A DNA stretch of 64,000 bases. Origin: Anomaloglossus baeobatrachus (Eukaryota > Chordata > Amphibia > Anura > Aromobatidae). The notes under the pieces were generated by a model that did no database searches, was not told where the DNA came from, and saw only the letters and a program-made list of their open reading frames with translations. The stretch is taken from positions 108,112,744-108,176,743 of the forward strand of contig NC_134357.1 in the NCBI RefSeq assembly GCF_048569485.1, read 5' to 3'. The position numbers and the translations under genes were made by a program. This document shows, piece by piece, positions 47,067 to 57,886 of the stretch (its first letter is position 1; each line of letters opens with the position of its first letter).

Positions 47067-48310
47067 CCTTATGAACTTTTCCACATTTTTTCACGCCACA
47101 CCCAGAAACGTAATGTATTTTCTTGGGATTTTATGTGATATGCCAACACAAAGTAGCAAGTATTTGTGAAGTGCAAAGGAAAATGATACATGGTTTTCTA
47201 AATATTTTAAAAATAGAAATCTGAAAAGTCTGATGTGCATTTGTATTCAGCCCTCTGTAGTGTGATACCCCTAAATAAAATCTCAAGTGACCAAATGCCT
47301 CCAGAAGTTACTTAATAAGTAAATTGAGTTCATCTGTATGTAATTTATCTTCATTATAACTACAGCTATTCTGTGAAAGCCTAAGAGTTTTGGTTGAGAA
47401 CATTAGGGATCAAAATGCAACATAAAAATGAAGGAACACAACGGACAGGTCAGGGATAAAGTTGTGGAAAAGAGTAAAGCAGGGTAAGGTTATAAAAAAT
47501 AGCCCAACCTCTGAACATTTCATAGAAAACTGTATAATCCATCATCCAAAAATAGAATGAGCATTTGCAAACCTACCAAAATATCGCTGTGCACCTAAAC
47601 TGTCATCCCAAGGGGAGCACTAATTAGAGAAGGAGCCAAGAGACCCATGGTCACTGTGGAGGAGCTGAATGAATCCACAGCTCAGATAAGTGAATCTTTC
47701 CATGGTACATCAATTAGTTTTATACACCACAAATCTGGCCTTTATGGAAGAGTGGCAAGAAGAAAGACATTTTTAAAGCAAGCCATTAGACACAGCTATT
47801 ATGCTAGAATGTGGAAGAATATCTTGGGCTAAATGCTATACGTAAAAGAAATTAACACCACACATCACCCTGAAAACACCATCCCGGCAGTCAAATATGG
47901 TGGTGGCAGCATCATGCTGTGGAGATGATTTTCTTCAGCAGGGACAGGGAAGCTGGTCAGAGTTGATGGATGGGAATATGAATGTAGCTAAATACAGGGT
48001 AATCCTGGAGGAAAACCTGTAAGAAACTTCAAAAGACTTGAGAGTTGGGCGAAGTTTTACTCTTCAGCAGGGCAACGACCCTAAACATACTGCCAGAGCT
48101 ACAATGGAATGCTTAGATCAAAGCATGTTTATGTGTTTGAATGGCTCAGTCACAGTCCCACTGACAATTTGTGGCAAGAGTTGAAACGTGCTGTTCACAC
48201 ATGCTCTCCATTCAATGTCATTGAGATAGAGCAATTTTGCAATTACTCTCCTTACACTAGCCTTCTCTGCTGGCTATATTTCTATGTGGATTACTTCTAA
48301 GGAGTTCCAG
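47067..48310 (+). pseudogene. Tc1-like transposon remnant
   Basis: Follows the order of a vertebrate Tc1 element: 5' region (gaacttttccacattttttc, ctgaaaagtctgatgtgcat), transposase N-terminus (acaggtcagggataaagttg), KSGLYGRVARRKTFLK at about 47730-47780, tggtggtggcagcatcatgc at about 47900, and a C-terminal PTDNLWQELKRAVHTCSPFN (about 48155-48215). Multiple stops and indels split it into frames of 60-63 codons. The right terminal repeat is not recognised. Old, inactive, probably within intelectin upstream intronic sequence. Confidence 0.8.
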
Positions 48311-48485
48311 CCCTGAAGCTAAGGAATTTAGGCAGTGACCAGTGTTACCTTCTGTGTGTTCTCATTTACCTTTCCTACACCTATCTTATGTGTTCTGTTA
48401 GGTCGTTAGGAGTTTATCCTTGCTTGCATTTATTATTTTTTCTTTGTCCGCTTGTGTACGTATTTAATGTTTCCTCACCTTGGGT

Positions 48486-49324
48486 CAGGGCTGGCGTCAG
48501 CACCCGGCACACCTGGGCAAGTGCCAGGGCCCTAGACCGCCGAGGGGGCCCAATCGCAGACGGCAGGGTGGCGTGCCACCAGCGGCGGCAGGCCACGCGG
48601 CCGCTATGGAGTCCATGAGTCAGAGAGGCCAGGTGCCAGAGCGGGGGGGAAGCCCCCCCCCTTCTGAGGATTGCACTTTCAATTGTATAGGCATCGCAGA
48701 TGCCGATACAATTTAAAGCAATGATGATAGAGGGAGCGGCATGCTTCCTCTCTCATCATTCTCCTTCAGCGTCTGCCTGCACTCTGCCTCTGACAGCTTA
48801 GTACAGAGGAGCGCGATGACATCATTAGTGTGCGCGCCTGTGTCCTGAGCTGTCGGAGCGCCACAACAGTGGACACACTGAGGAGACCGGAGCAGTGGAG
48901 GAAAATGTGCTGCTGCCACATGGGAGCTGCATGGTGCTGCCCCATGAGGGCTGCATAGTGCTGCCACATGGAGGCTGGATGGGGCTGCATAATGCTGTCA
49001 CATGGGGGCTTCATAATGCCGCTACATTGGGACTGCATAATACTATATGGAGGAATATGAGGCTGTAATATATTATTTGGAGCAATCTGTGGTTCATCAT
49101 ATTATATGGAGGAATATTTGGCACATTATTCTACATGGAGGACTATGGGGGCTGTATAATACTATGGAGGAATATGGGGGTGCATTATATGGAGTAATAT
49201 GAGGCTGCATACTTCTATACCCCTCCAGAGCTGTATGTCCCCGCCACCCCAGTGTTGTATACCCCCCAGAGCTCTATGTCCCTTCCACCCCAGTGTGGTA
49301 TACCCGCCAGAGCTGTATGTCACT
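48486..49324. mobile_element. hAT-like element, left end and tandem interior
   Basis: Begins CAGGGCTGGCGTCAGCACCC with a gggccctaga/gggggccc subterminal block as in the hATs at 18418 and 43091. The interior has degenerate repeats of tatatggaggaatatgaggc (49035-49210) and catgggagctgcatggtgct (48915-49030). The right end is missing because LTR sequence begins at 49325; the 8 bp target cannot be verified. Confidence 0.5.
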
Positions 49325-49422
49325 GTGGCGCCCTGGCCTAGCCAGGTTATCACAGATAATACACAAACACCCCATCCCCATTAGACAGGGACACCAGCCA
49401 AACACAAAACCCTTGTTGCCTC
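49325..49422 (+). mobile_element. LTR fragment (98 bp) just before the array
   Basis: Begins TGTGGCGCCCTGGCCTAGCC, the 5' end of the same LTR family as at 22363 and 25479, and ends where the array LTR begins. The array therefore appears to have inserted into, or recombined with, an older related LTR. Confidence 0.6.
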
Positions 49423-50754
49423 TGTGGCGCCCCTGAGGCTTCCGTCGCCACAGGTCATTGCACCCCATCCAGCGGTGTGATGCCCCATTCTGAGAAAGGA
49501 AGAGAGTGAACTCCGGTCCCCTGGTAAATCCACACTACACCCATTGTTAGGTACATACTGGGACCAGGGAAAGTGGCAGGCAACCCTCCCATGCTGCATG
49601 CTGAGAGGGGCTGTAAGACCCATCCCTGCTCCCATAGGGTGGTAGCTTAGCAACTGGGGAGGTGGGAGGAGCCATCTGAGAGCAGACACAGAGAGGAAGG
49701 TCAAGTTTAGTCAGTTACCTCAGGGAGTGAGAGAGTGAGGAGCCAGCATGTAGTTGGAGAAGAAGAACGAGAGAAAGGAGGGAGGAGGAGGCCTGCTGGA
49801 GGCAGGCAAGGAGGAGAAAAGAAAGACAAGAAAGAAGGAAAGAAAGCTCCAAGTCAGACAGGAGCAGAGAAACAGAAGGAGACGCTTCCTGGTGAAGATC
49901 CTGGGACCCAGAGGTCCAGGTGACACCACGTAGGAGACAGAAGGAGTCGCAGGGCCACGGGTAGTCCTAGAGGTATCACGAGCAGTCCTAGAGGTACCAA
50001 GGAGAGGGCCTAGAGGCGCCACGGGTAGTTGTAGGCTGCGGTGGCCTGTTCCACATTAACATCGGTGGAGTGATCAAGCTGCGACAGGGGACGGTCCCTA
50101 GAGACTGGAGGTGTGCAAAGACAATCTCCAAACAGTAAAAACCGAGGCCCAGGGAAGGTTGTAGACTCCCAGGGCCAGAACCCACAGCAGACTTCCAGAA
50201 AAGGGGTAATCAGCCGACAGGTGACCCCCCAGCCTGGAGGCTGTAGTGGAGGCCAAGCCAGGTCCATCCTAACAAAGGCAAGGCTAAGGAAGACAGCAGA
50301 AGAAAGAGACACTAAGAGAAGGGTACCGGCTTTCACTCTCAGAATCACCCAGAAACGGCGGAGGTCCCTGACAGTGGTCCCAGCAGTCCAAGGGTTCCTG
50401 CAGAGCTCTGACAAGAAATGTGAGTAAAGAACTTGAACTGCACCCTTGGAGTGGTCTCTGTTATTTCAGCTGCATAGACACTCACAAGCACCAACTGTGC
50501 CCCGGGCATTGCTCCACCTGTGGGGAGCAGTACCACCATTGCTGCCGTGGCATCATCCCGGAGGCCCCATACGGCAGCGGCGACTTGGTGGCCGCGTACC
50601 ACAGGTGGCGTCACGAACACAAACTTTATTCATCAAGCCATATATTCTGCTGACACCCACCAGGGCCACGGAGCCGGGCCCAGCCACCACTGACTACCAC
50701 CGGACTGGTCCGGCCCGGCACCGGGTGTCCCATAGCCCTGGGGTGGGCGAGTCA
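49423..50754 (+). repeat. LTR 1 of the array
   Basis: 1332 bp. Contains the family motif caggtggcgtcacgaacaca and an aactttattc stretch shortly after. No target duplication can be assessed because the far end of the array is not in view. Confidence 0.85.
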
Positions 50755-51024
50755 ACTTTTGGCGTCACGAACAGGATTTCGTGCCCGGTCACACCGGGTA
50801 CTGTGCGCCTGAAGAATCGTGAGATAGCCTGTGTTTACTGTGCGAAACTGCCGCCATTGAAGTCACTGAGCGCGGGAAGAAGGGGGGCGTGCAAGAAGAA
50901 AGGGCGCGAAGAGAAGCCCCGCCCCCTTGTCCAAGAAAAGAGCGCGAAGCGGTGCCCGCCATAGAAGGCGGAAGAAGAAGAAATGGCGACCAGATAAGTT
51001 GGCCGGCTGGCAGAGAGCGTCTAA

Positions 51025-52485
51025 ATGCCAGACCAGCAGATAAAGAAAATGTACCTTATCGCAAACGGAGTGATGCCGGTCGTGATGGGCTGGGCGCCAG
51101 TCTGGCGCCAGTTGCTAGTGCAGCCTCTGGCCCTGCCTCCGAGAAGGGAAAGGGAGCAGCCGAGTGGCGTGGTCGAGCACCCGAGCAGTGTTCCAGGCAG
51201 CATTCCCCAGGTCGGCAGCATGGCGGAGGAGCGGCAGCAAGGTGCACCAGGGACCGGAAGAGTGGATCCCGAGCTGGACCTGCTGAGAGAAGAAGTGCGA
51301 GTCCTGGCCCGGAGGCTGAGTAGTGTGGAAGTCGAAGCGGACCGGCAGAAAGAAACGCCGAGGGTGCCGGAGGATCTGGAGCGGTGGATGGATGCCGCGG
51401 AGCGGAAGCAGGGTGAGCAACCAGAAACCCCGTCCAGTCCGGACCCAGGGCCCCGCCACGCGCCCCCGCTTAGCCCCTTCACTGACCCTCTGGCCTTCCC
51501 AGCCTACCCCGCGGACGCCCGGTGGGGTACCGGAGGTCTGCCTGAGACCCCCACAGACGGAGCTTGGGGAGGGGTGGACCCCGAACAGCTAGCGGGCCCC
51601 CTGCCGAGTCCCCCTGTGAGCCTCCTGGGAATGGCATCCCCGGGAGTGAATTGGGACGCAGCGCCCATTGAAAGCAGGGGGCTGCAGCGGCCGCTGCGCC
51701 CTAAGGCGACCCCCCTGGCCAACGAGCTAACGTGCCAGAGGCTGGTGATCGAGTATCAGAGGGAGCGGGAACTCCGGGTGGAGAAACGCCGGGCCAGAGA
51801 AGTCGCTAATCTGGCCTCCAAAGAAGAGGTCAGGAAGGCCCTGAAGGGATCCGAGGGCCCAGTGCGACGGGGCCTAGTAGTGGACTTCAGACAAGTTGGT
51901 GGCTGGGGCTTCATCAGGGAGCCCGGCCTGGGCAAGGATGTATTTGTAGCTCGAAGAGACATCGAGGAGCACCTGCCCAGAGGCCACCCAGGGCGCGATG
52001 CCAAGACGGGTGATGTGGTGGAGTACATACGGCTGATGGGGGACCGTGGATGGTACGCGCTGCATGTACATATTCTGCGGGAAGAAGCGGCCCCAGAAGA
52101 ACCAGAGTGGCGCCGCACAGTGCAAGAGCGTAGCATCTCCCCTGGCAGCAGCACCGCCTCAAGGCAGACCCAGGACACAGAACTGAGCAGAGGTCCTGTG
52201 ACAGCCACCCAGGAGACACAGACCAGGATCTCCATGGCGTGTGTGATGCAGGGAGCCCGGCCAAAGCAGGGCCCTAGAGACCACAGCAACAGCCCCCTGC
52301 AGACAAGCAGCCCTCTGCAGCATTGCCGTGCAACGTCTGCAAGCAGTCCCACTCCTAACCAGGCTGCAGAACAGTGCAGAAGGTCGGGGACCAGCGCCCA
52401 GGGGACCCAGACGATGATATCGTCGGCGTACCTGCTGCCAGGAGCAATGCCGGAGTGGGACCCTCGCATCTACCCTCGTGAGTAA
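51025..52485 (+). CDS. 486-aa cold-shock-domain-like protein of the LTR element, unit 1
   Basis: The sole long ORF of the internal region. Residues 83-130 are charged and predicted helical (LDLLREEVRVLARRL), residues 135-235 Pro-rich, and 238-275 a basic helix (VEKRRAREVANLA). Residues 283-352 fit a cold-shock domain: GLVVDFRQVGGWGFI, then KDVFVARRDIEEH, then GDVVEYIRLMGDRGWYALHV. GGWGFI and DVFVAR stand where CSDs have RNP1 (GYGFI) and RNP2 (DVFVH). The C-terminus is Ser/Thr/Gln-rich. CSDs bind single-stranded RNA or DNA, so a nucleic-acid-binding, gag-substituting role is an inference. No capsid, protease, reverse transcriptase or Cys-His knuckle is visible. M66 (MAEER) is an alternative start. 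Conservation of the frame in all units suggests recent function or very recent origin. Confidence 0.75.
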   Translation: MPDQQIKKMYLIANGVMPVVMGWAPVWRQLLVQPLALPPRREREQPSGVVEHPSSVPGSIPQVGSMAEERQQGAPGTGRVDPELDLLREEVRVLARRLSSVEVEADRQKETPRVPEDLERWMDAAERKQGEQPETPSSPDPGPRHAPPLSPFTDPLAFPAYPADARWGTGGLPETPTDGAWGGVDPEQLAGPLPSPPVSLLGMASPGVNWDAAPIESRGLQRPLRPKATPLANELTCQRLVIEYQRERELRVEKRRAREVANLASKEEVRKALKGSEGPVRRGLVVDFRQVGGWGFIREPGLGKDVFVARRDIEEHLPRGHPGRDAKTGDVVEYIRLMGDRGWYALHVHILREEAAPEEPEWRRTVQERSISPGSSTASRQTQDTELSRGPVTATQETQTRISMACVMQGARPKQGPRDHSNSPLQTSSPLQHCRATSASSPTPNQAAEQCRRSGTSAQGTQTMISSAYLLPGAMPEWDPRIYPRE

Positions 52486-53499
52486 AGGAGAAGAGATGCT
52501 GAACTGTATATAGCCCCTGTCTGCCCCTCATTCTTTTTGAAGATGTCCCTTGTGTTCTGTCCCAATGTTCTTTTCGAAGATGACACCCTTTCCTGCTGTA
52601 CTGCCCCTCATGCTTTTCGAAGATGTCACCCCCATGTTTATGTGTACCGGGCCACTGAACTGGAATGTGGGCCCCGGTGAATGTGTATGTGTCTTAAGTA
52701 ACCAGGCCATTGGACTTAGTGGCTGGTTTTATTTGCCCCATTGTTGTTGTTTGAAAAGAAACGAACTGCCAGGCTACTGGACTTGTTGTAGCCGAAAATG
52801 TATATAGTTGCACCTGTTGTGCCCCCTACCAGAATTAACCCCTTCACGACCGCGGGCCGTAAAATTACGTCCTATTTTAACGTGACTTAACGACCAGGGA
52901 CGTAATTTTACGGCCTAAACTTCATTTGATTGCCGTGGCCATAGCAACGGCTTTCAAATGATGTCCCCTGCTGTTTCTTACAGCAGGGGACCTTTGCTTG
53001 ACCCCAGGGGGGGTGGCATCGCCACCCCCTATCGACGATCGATGTGATTGGCTGTTCAAATCTGAACCGCCAACCACATCGATCGCACTAATTTCGGCAA
53101 AAATAATGCCCGAATTAGTGCGATCCTGTGAGATCCAGCTATGAGATGCCGCAGCTGCTGCAGCATATCATAGGTGGACCTCAAACATGCCGCCCCCAGC
53201 CCCTGCAGCACTGATTGGAGCGATCGTGCTATGACGCGCAATCGCTCCAATCAGTGTGCAGTGGGGCGGTCTGATCTGCCGGTGGCCGCCCTCCCCAGGC
53301 CTGTGCTGCTCTGGGGACCCTCCCCCAACATGGCTGCAGCGTGGAGTGGCTGGTACTTTTGGTACCACGCCACCGCTGCTGCCGCCGCAGACGCCGCCTC
53401 TGCTGTCACCGCGCCAGCTCCAAAGGTAAGTATTGCGCTCCGGCGATGGCCCCTGCGCGCTCCCGTGAAGGCCCCTGCGCGCTCCCGTGAAGGCCCCTG

Positions 53500-53930
53500 C
53501 CCGTGCCCCCCCCCGATCTGCCCCCCTACGCCCCGATCTGCCCCCCTACGCCCCGATCTGCCCCCCCCGGCATCCCGATCTGCTACCACCGCTGCTGCTG
53601 CAAAGTGAGTACTGTGCTCACTTTGCAGCCCCTGCGCGCTGCCGTGATAGCCCCTGCCGTGCCCCCCCCGCGATCTGCTCCCCCCAACCACCCCCCCCCC
53701 CCCGACATCCCGATCCGCTCCCCCTGCGATCTGACTGCCTCCCCCATTATTTCTATTCTGCTTCTGCAGCTCCCTCTCCGGTCTCCCCCTCTGCTCTCCC
53801 CCCCTCTCCCTCTGCTCTCCCCCCCTCCCCCTCTGCTCTCCCCCTCTGCTCTCCCCCCTCCCCCTCTGCTCTCACCCCCCCCTCTCCCCCTCTGCTCTCC
53901 CCCGACGTCCTCTTACCTGTCTTCACCGGC
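53500..53930. repeat. C-rich low-complexity block
   Basis: Repeats of ccccccctacgccccgatctg and then ctctgctctcccccctccc. Pro/Ser-rich frames here are artefacts. Confidence 0.85.
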
Positions 53931-54119
53931 CTGATCACATCTGCGTCCATCGCTGGGTCCTTCCTGGGCATTCTGCTGATCTGCCTGCTGCTCCTGTAAA
54001 GCTGTCCATCTCTCTGCCATCTGTTCCTCTGCAGCTCTTCTGGTCAGTGATCCTCCTGCTAGTCCTCTGGGTACTGTGAGTATAACTTTTTTTTTTTTTT
54101 CCGTATCCCCTGTCCATTT

Positions 54120-55265
54120 TTACACCTCATCCGTCCGTGCGTCCCGCCAAGCGCTGATCAGGGATGCAGATAACGGATCGGCATCCCTGCTCAATTTTTG
54201 GCGTGACTTTTTTTTCCGTATCCCCGACGCTTTTTGTATCGCATCCGTCCGTGCGTCCCGCCAAGCGCTGATCAGGGATGCAGATAACGGATCGGCATCC
54301 CTGCTCAATTTTTGGCGTGACTTTTTTCCGTATTCGCGACGCTTTTTGTATCGCATCCGTCCGTGCGTCCCGCCGAGCGCTGATTAGGGATGCAGATAAC
54401 GGATCGGCATCCCTGCTCAATTTTTGGCGTGACTTTTTTCCGTATCCCCGACGCTTTTTGTATCGCGTCCGTCCGTGCGTCCCGCCGAGCGCTGATCAGG
54501 GATGCAGATAACGGATCGGCATCCCTGCTCAATTTTTGGCGTGACTTTTTTCCGTATCCCCGACGCTTTTTGTATCGCGTCCGTCCGTGCGTCCCGCCGA
54601 GCGCTGATCAGGGATGCAGATAACGGATCGGCATCCCTGCTCAATTTTTGGCGTGACTTTTTTCCGTATTCGCGACGCTTTTTGTATCGCATCCGTCCGT
54701 GCGTCCCGCCGAGCGCTGATCAGGGATGCAGATAACGGATCGGCTTCCCTGCTCAATTTTTGGCGTGACTTTTTTTTCCGTATTCACGACGCTTTTTGTA
54801 TCGCATCCGTCCGTGCGTCCCGCCGAGCGCTGATCAGGGATGCAGATAACGGATCGGCATCCCTGCTCAATTTTTGGCGTGACTTTTTTCCGTATTCGCG
54901 ACGCTTTTTGTATCGCATCCGTCCGTGCGTCCCGCCGAGCGCAGATCAGGGATGCAGATAACGGATCGGCATCCCTGCTCAATTTTTGGCGTGACTTTTT
55001 TTTCCGTATCCCCGACGCTTTTTGTATCGCATCCGTCCGTGCGTCCCGCCGAGCGCTGATTAGGGATGCAGATAACGGATCGGCATCCCTGCTCAATTTT
55101 TGGCGTGACTTTTTTCCGTATTTGCGACGCTTTTTGTATCGCATCCGTCCGTGCGTCCCGCCAAGCGCTGATCAGGGATGCACATAACGTATCTGCATCC
55201 ATGGTCAATTTTTGGCGTGACTTTTTTTTTTTACGTATCCCCGACGCTTTTTTTTATCGCATCCG
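54120..55265. repeat. 112-bp satellite, about ten copies
   Basis: Units with catccgtccgtgcgtcccgc, cgagcgctgatcagggatgc, ataacggatcggcatccctg and caatttttggcgtgactttt recur every 112-114 bp; length change is mostly in the T run before ccgtat. The last unit is diverged. Open frames on both strands (75-167 codons) arise because the repeat lacks stops in several phases. Confidence 0.95.
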
Positions 55266-55299
55266 ACCGTGCGTCCTGCAGCGGCCGATCAGTGCACTG

Positions 55300-56945
55300 C
55301 GTTTGAAAAGTCAAATGGCGCTCCTTCTCTTCTGAGCCCCGCCATGCGCTCAAACAATTACTTTCCACCACATATGAGGTATCTGCGTACTCAGGAGAAA
55401 ATGCACAATACATTTTATGGTGCATTTTTTCCTGTTACCCTTGTGAAAAAAAAAGCTACCTAGTTGAAGCAACCATTTTGTGGTAAAAAAAAAAAAAAAT
55501 TCTTTTCACGGCTCAACGCTATAAACTTCTGTGAAGCCCCCAGGTGTTCAAAGTGCTCACCAAACATCTAGAAAAATTATTTGAGGGCTCTAGTTTCCAA
55601 AATGGTGTCACTTGTGGGGGAGCTCCACTGTTTAGGCACCATAGGGGGTCTCCAAACGTGACATGGTGTCCGCTAATGATTCCAACCAATTTTGCTGTCA
55701 AATGGCGCTCCTTCTCTTCTGAGCCCCGCCATGCGCCCAAACAATTACTTTCCACCACATATGAGGTATCTGCGTACTCAGGAGAAAATGCACAATACAT
55801 TTTATGGTGCATTTTTTCCTGTTACCCTTGTGAAAAAAAAAGCTACCTAGTTGAAGCAACCGTTTTGTGGTAAAAAAAATTTTTTTTCTTTTCACGGCTC
55901 AACGCTATAAACTTTTGTGAAGCCCCCAGGGGTTCAAAGTGCTCACCAAACATCTAGAAAAATTATTTGAGGCCTCTAGTTTCCAAAATGGGGTCACTTG
56001 TGGGGGAGCTCCATTGTTTAGGCACCTCAGGGGGTCTTCAAACCCGACATGGCGTCCGCTAACAGGTGCAGCTAATTTTGCACTCAAAAATTCAAATGGC
56101 GCTCCTTGCCTTCCGAGCACTGCTGTGTGTCCAAACATTTGATTTCCACCACATATGAGGTATCTGCGTACTCAGGAGAAAATGCACAATACATTTTATG
56201 GTGCATTTTTTCCTGTTACCCTTGTGAAAAAAAAAGCTACCTAGTTGAAGCAACCGTTTTGTGGTAAAAAAAATTTTTTTTCTTTTCACGGCTCAACGCT
56301 ATAAACTTTTGTGAAGCCCCCAGGGGTTCAAAGTGCTCACCAAACATCTAGAAAAATTATTTGAGGCCTCTAGTTTCCAAAATGGGGTCACTTGTGGGGG
56401 AGCTCCATTGTTTAGGCACCTCAGGGGGTCTTCAAACCCGACATGGCGTCCGCTAACAGGTGCAGCTAATTTTGCACTCAAAAATTCAAATGGCGCTCCT
56501 TGCCTTCCGAGCACTGCTGTGTGTCCAAACATTTGATTTCCACCACATATGAGGTATCTGCGTACTCAGGAGAAAATGCACAATACATTTTATGGTGCAT
56601 TTTTTCCTGTTACCCTTGTGAAAAAAAAAGCTACCTAGTTGAAGCAACCGTTTTGTGGTAAAAAATTTTTTTTTTCTTTTCACGGCTCAACGCTATAAAC
56701 TTTTGTGAAGCCCCCAGGGGTTCAAAGTGCTCACCAAACATCTAGAAAAATTATTTGAGGCCTCTAGTTTCCAAAATGGGGTCACTTATGGGGGAGCTCC
56801 ATTGTTTAGGCACCTCAGGGGGTCTTCAAACCCGACATGGCGTCCGCTAATGAGTGCAGCTAATTTTGCGTTCAAAAATTCAAATGGCGCTCCTTCCCTT
56901 CCGAGCTCTGCCGTGCGCCCAAACAATTGATTTTTACCACATATG
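55300..56945. repeat. 394-bp tandem repeat, about four copies
   Basis: Units marked by caccaaacatctagaaaaat at 55559, 55953, 56347 and 56741 (period 394). Each contains aatggggtcacttgtggggg, caaatggcgctccttgcctt, ccaccacatatgaggtatct and aaaagctacctagttgaagc. Units 2 and 3 are nearly identical. Non-coding; continues into diverged single-copy sequence to about 57100. Confidence 0.95.
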
Positions 56946-57886
56946 GGGTATCAGCGTACTCAGGAGAACATGCACAATAAATTGTATTGTGTACTTTCTC
57001 TTTTCTCCCTTGTAAAAATGAAAATTTTATGGCTAAAGTAACATTTTTGTGTTAAAAAGTAAAATTTTCATTTTTTCCTTCCACATTGCTTTGGTTCCTG
57101 TGAAGCACCTAAAGGGTTAATAATCTTATTGGATGTGGTTTTGAGCAGTGTGAGGGGTGTAGTTTTTAGAATGGGGTCACTTTTGGGTATTTTCTGTCAC
57201 CTCGGCCTCTCAAAGTCACTTCAAATGTGATGTGGTCCCTAAAAAAATTATTTTGTAAATTTTGTTGGAAAAATGAGAATTTGCTGATGACCTTTGACCC
57301 CTTCTAACTTCCTAACGGAAAAAAAATTTGTTTCGAAAATTGCGCTGATGTAAAGTAGACATGTGGGAAATGTTATTTAGTAACTATTTTGTGTGACATA
57401 TCTCTCAGATTTATGGGCATAAATTTTCAAAGTTTGAAATTTGCGAAATTTTCAAAATTTTCGCCAAATTTCCTAAATTTTCACAAATAAACGCAAAAAA
57501 TATCGGCCTAAATTTACCACTGACATGAAGTACAATATGTCACGAAAAAACAATGTCAGAATCGCCAGGATCCGTTGAAGCGTTCCAGAGTTATAACCTG
57601 TCAAAGTGACACTGGTCAGAATTGCAAAAAATGGCCCGGTCATTAGGGTGTTTTAGTGGCCGGGGGTGAAGGGGTTAAGGGGGATGTGCCCAAACCGTGC
57701 AATGAACTGGAAGTGCACACATAGTTTCTTTATAAGAAGTTTGCAACGTTTAAGTACCTATGCCTCCCATAAAGGGAAGAAATGTTTTATTGTTTTATGT
57801 TATTCATACAAAAATGTTTTGCAGTTCTTCCACATGTTTTTGTTGTTTTTCAGCCCGAGGACGTGCTGGGATTTGCTGTGGGGGAG

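Larger units (their letters stand above)
52839..57674. mobile_element. TTAA-flanked (piggyBac-like) 4836-bp element in unit 1
   Basis: Ends CCCCTTCACGACCGCGG and GGCCGGGGGTGAAGGGG form an imperfect inverted repeat (ccccttcac, ggcc); TTAA at 52835-52838 and 57675-57678. Units 2 and 3 show the empty-site sequence (unit 2: accagaattaagggggatgt at 61291). Near the left end ggccgtaaaattacgtcc pairs with ggacgtaattttacggcc. No transposase found; the interior is GC-rich, then two tandem arrays, then AT-rich. The right-end family is shared with 4438. Confidence 0.9.
50755..57886 (+). repeat. Internal region 1, carrying a TTAA insertion
   Basis: Equals the 2292 bp internal region 2 plus exactly 4840 bp (4836 bp element and one TTAA copy). 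PBS-like site at 50760-50777; purine run at 57875-57886. Confidence 0.85.

Noticed and set aside
50760-50777. Assigning the primer-binding site to a specific tRNA
   Set aside because: TGGCGTCACGAACAGGAT is PBS-like in position, but I could not match it confidently to a known tRNA 3' end; a search against frog tRNAs would decide.
50446-51323. 172- and 144-codon plus frames upstream of the 486-codon ORF
   Set aside because: They overlap each other and the LTR/leader, have no domain, and read as GC-rich by-products. A short leader gene cannot be excluded.
54120-55265. CRISPR-like array
   Set aside because: 112 bp units are contiguous with no unique spacers, and the context is a vertebrate transposon.
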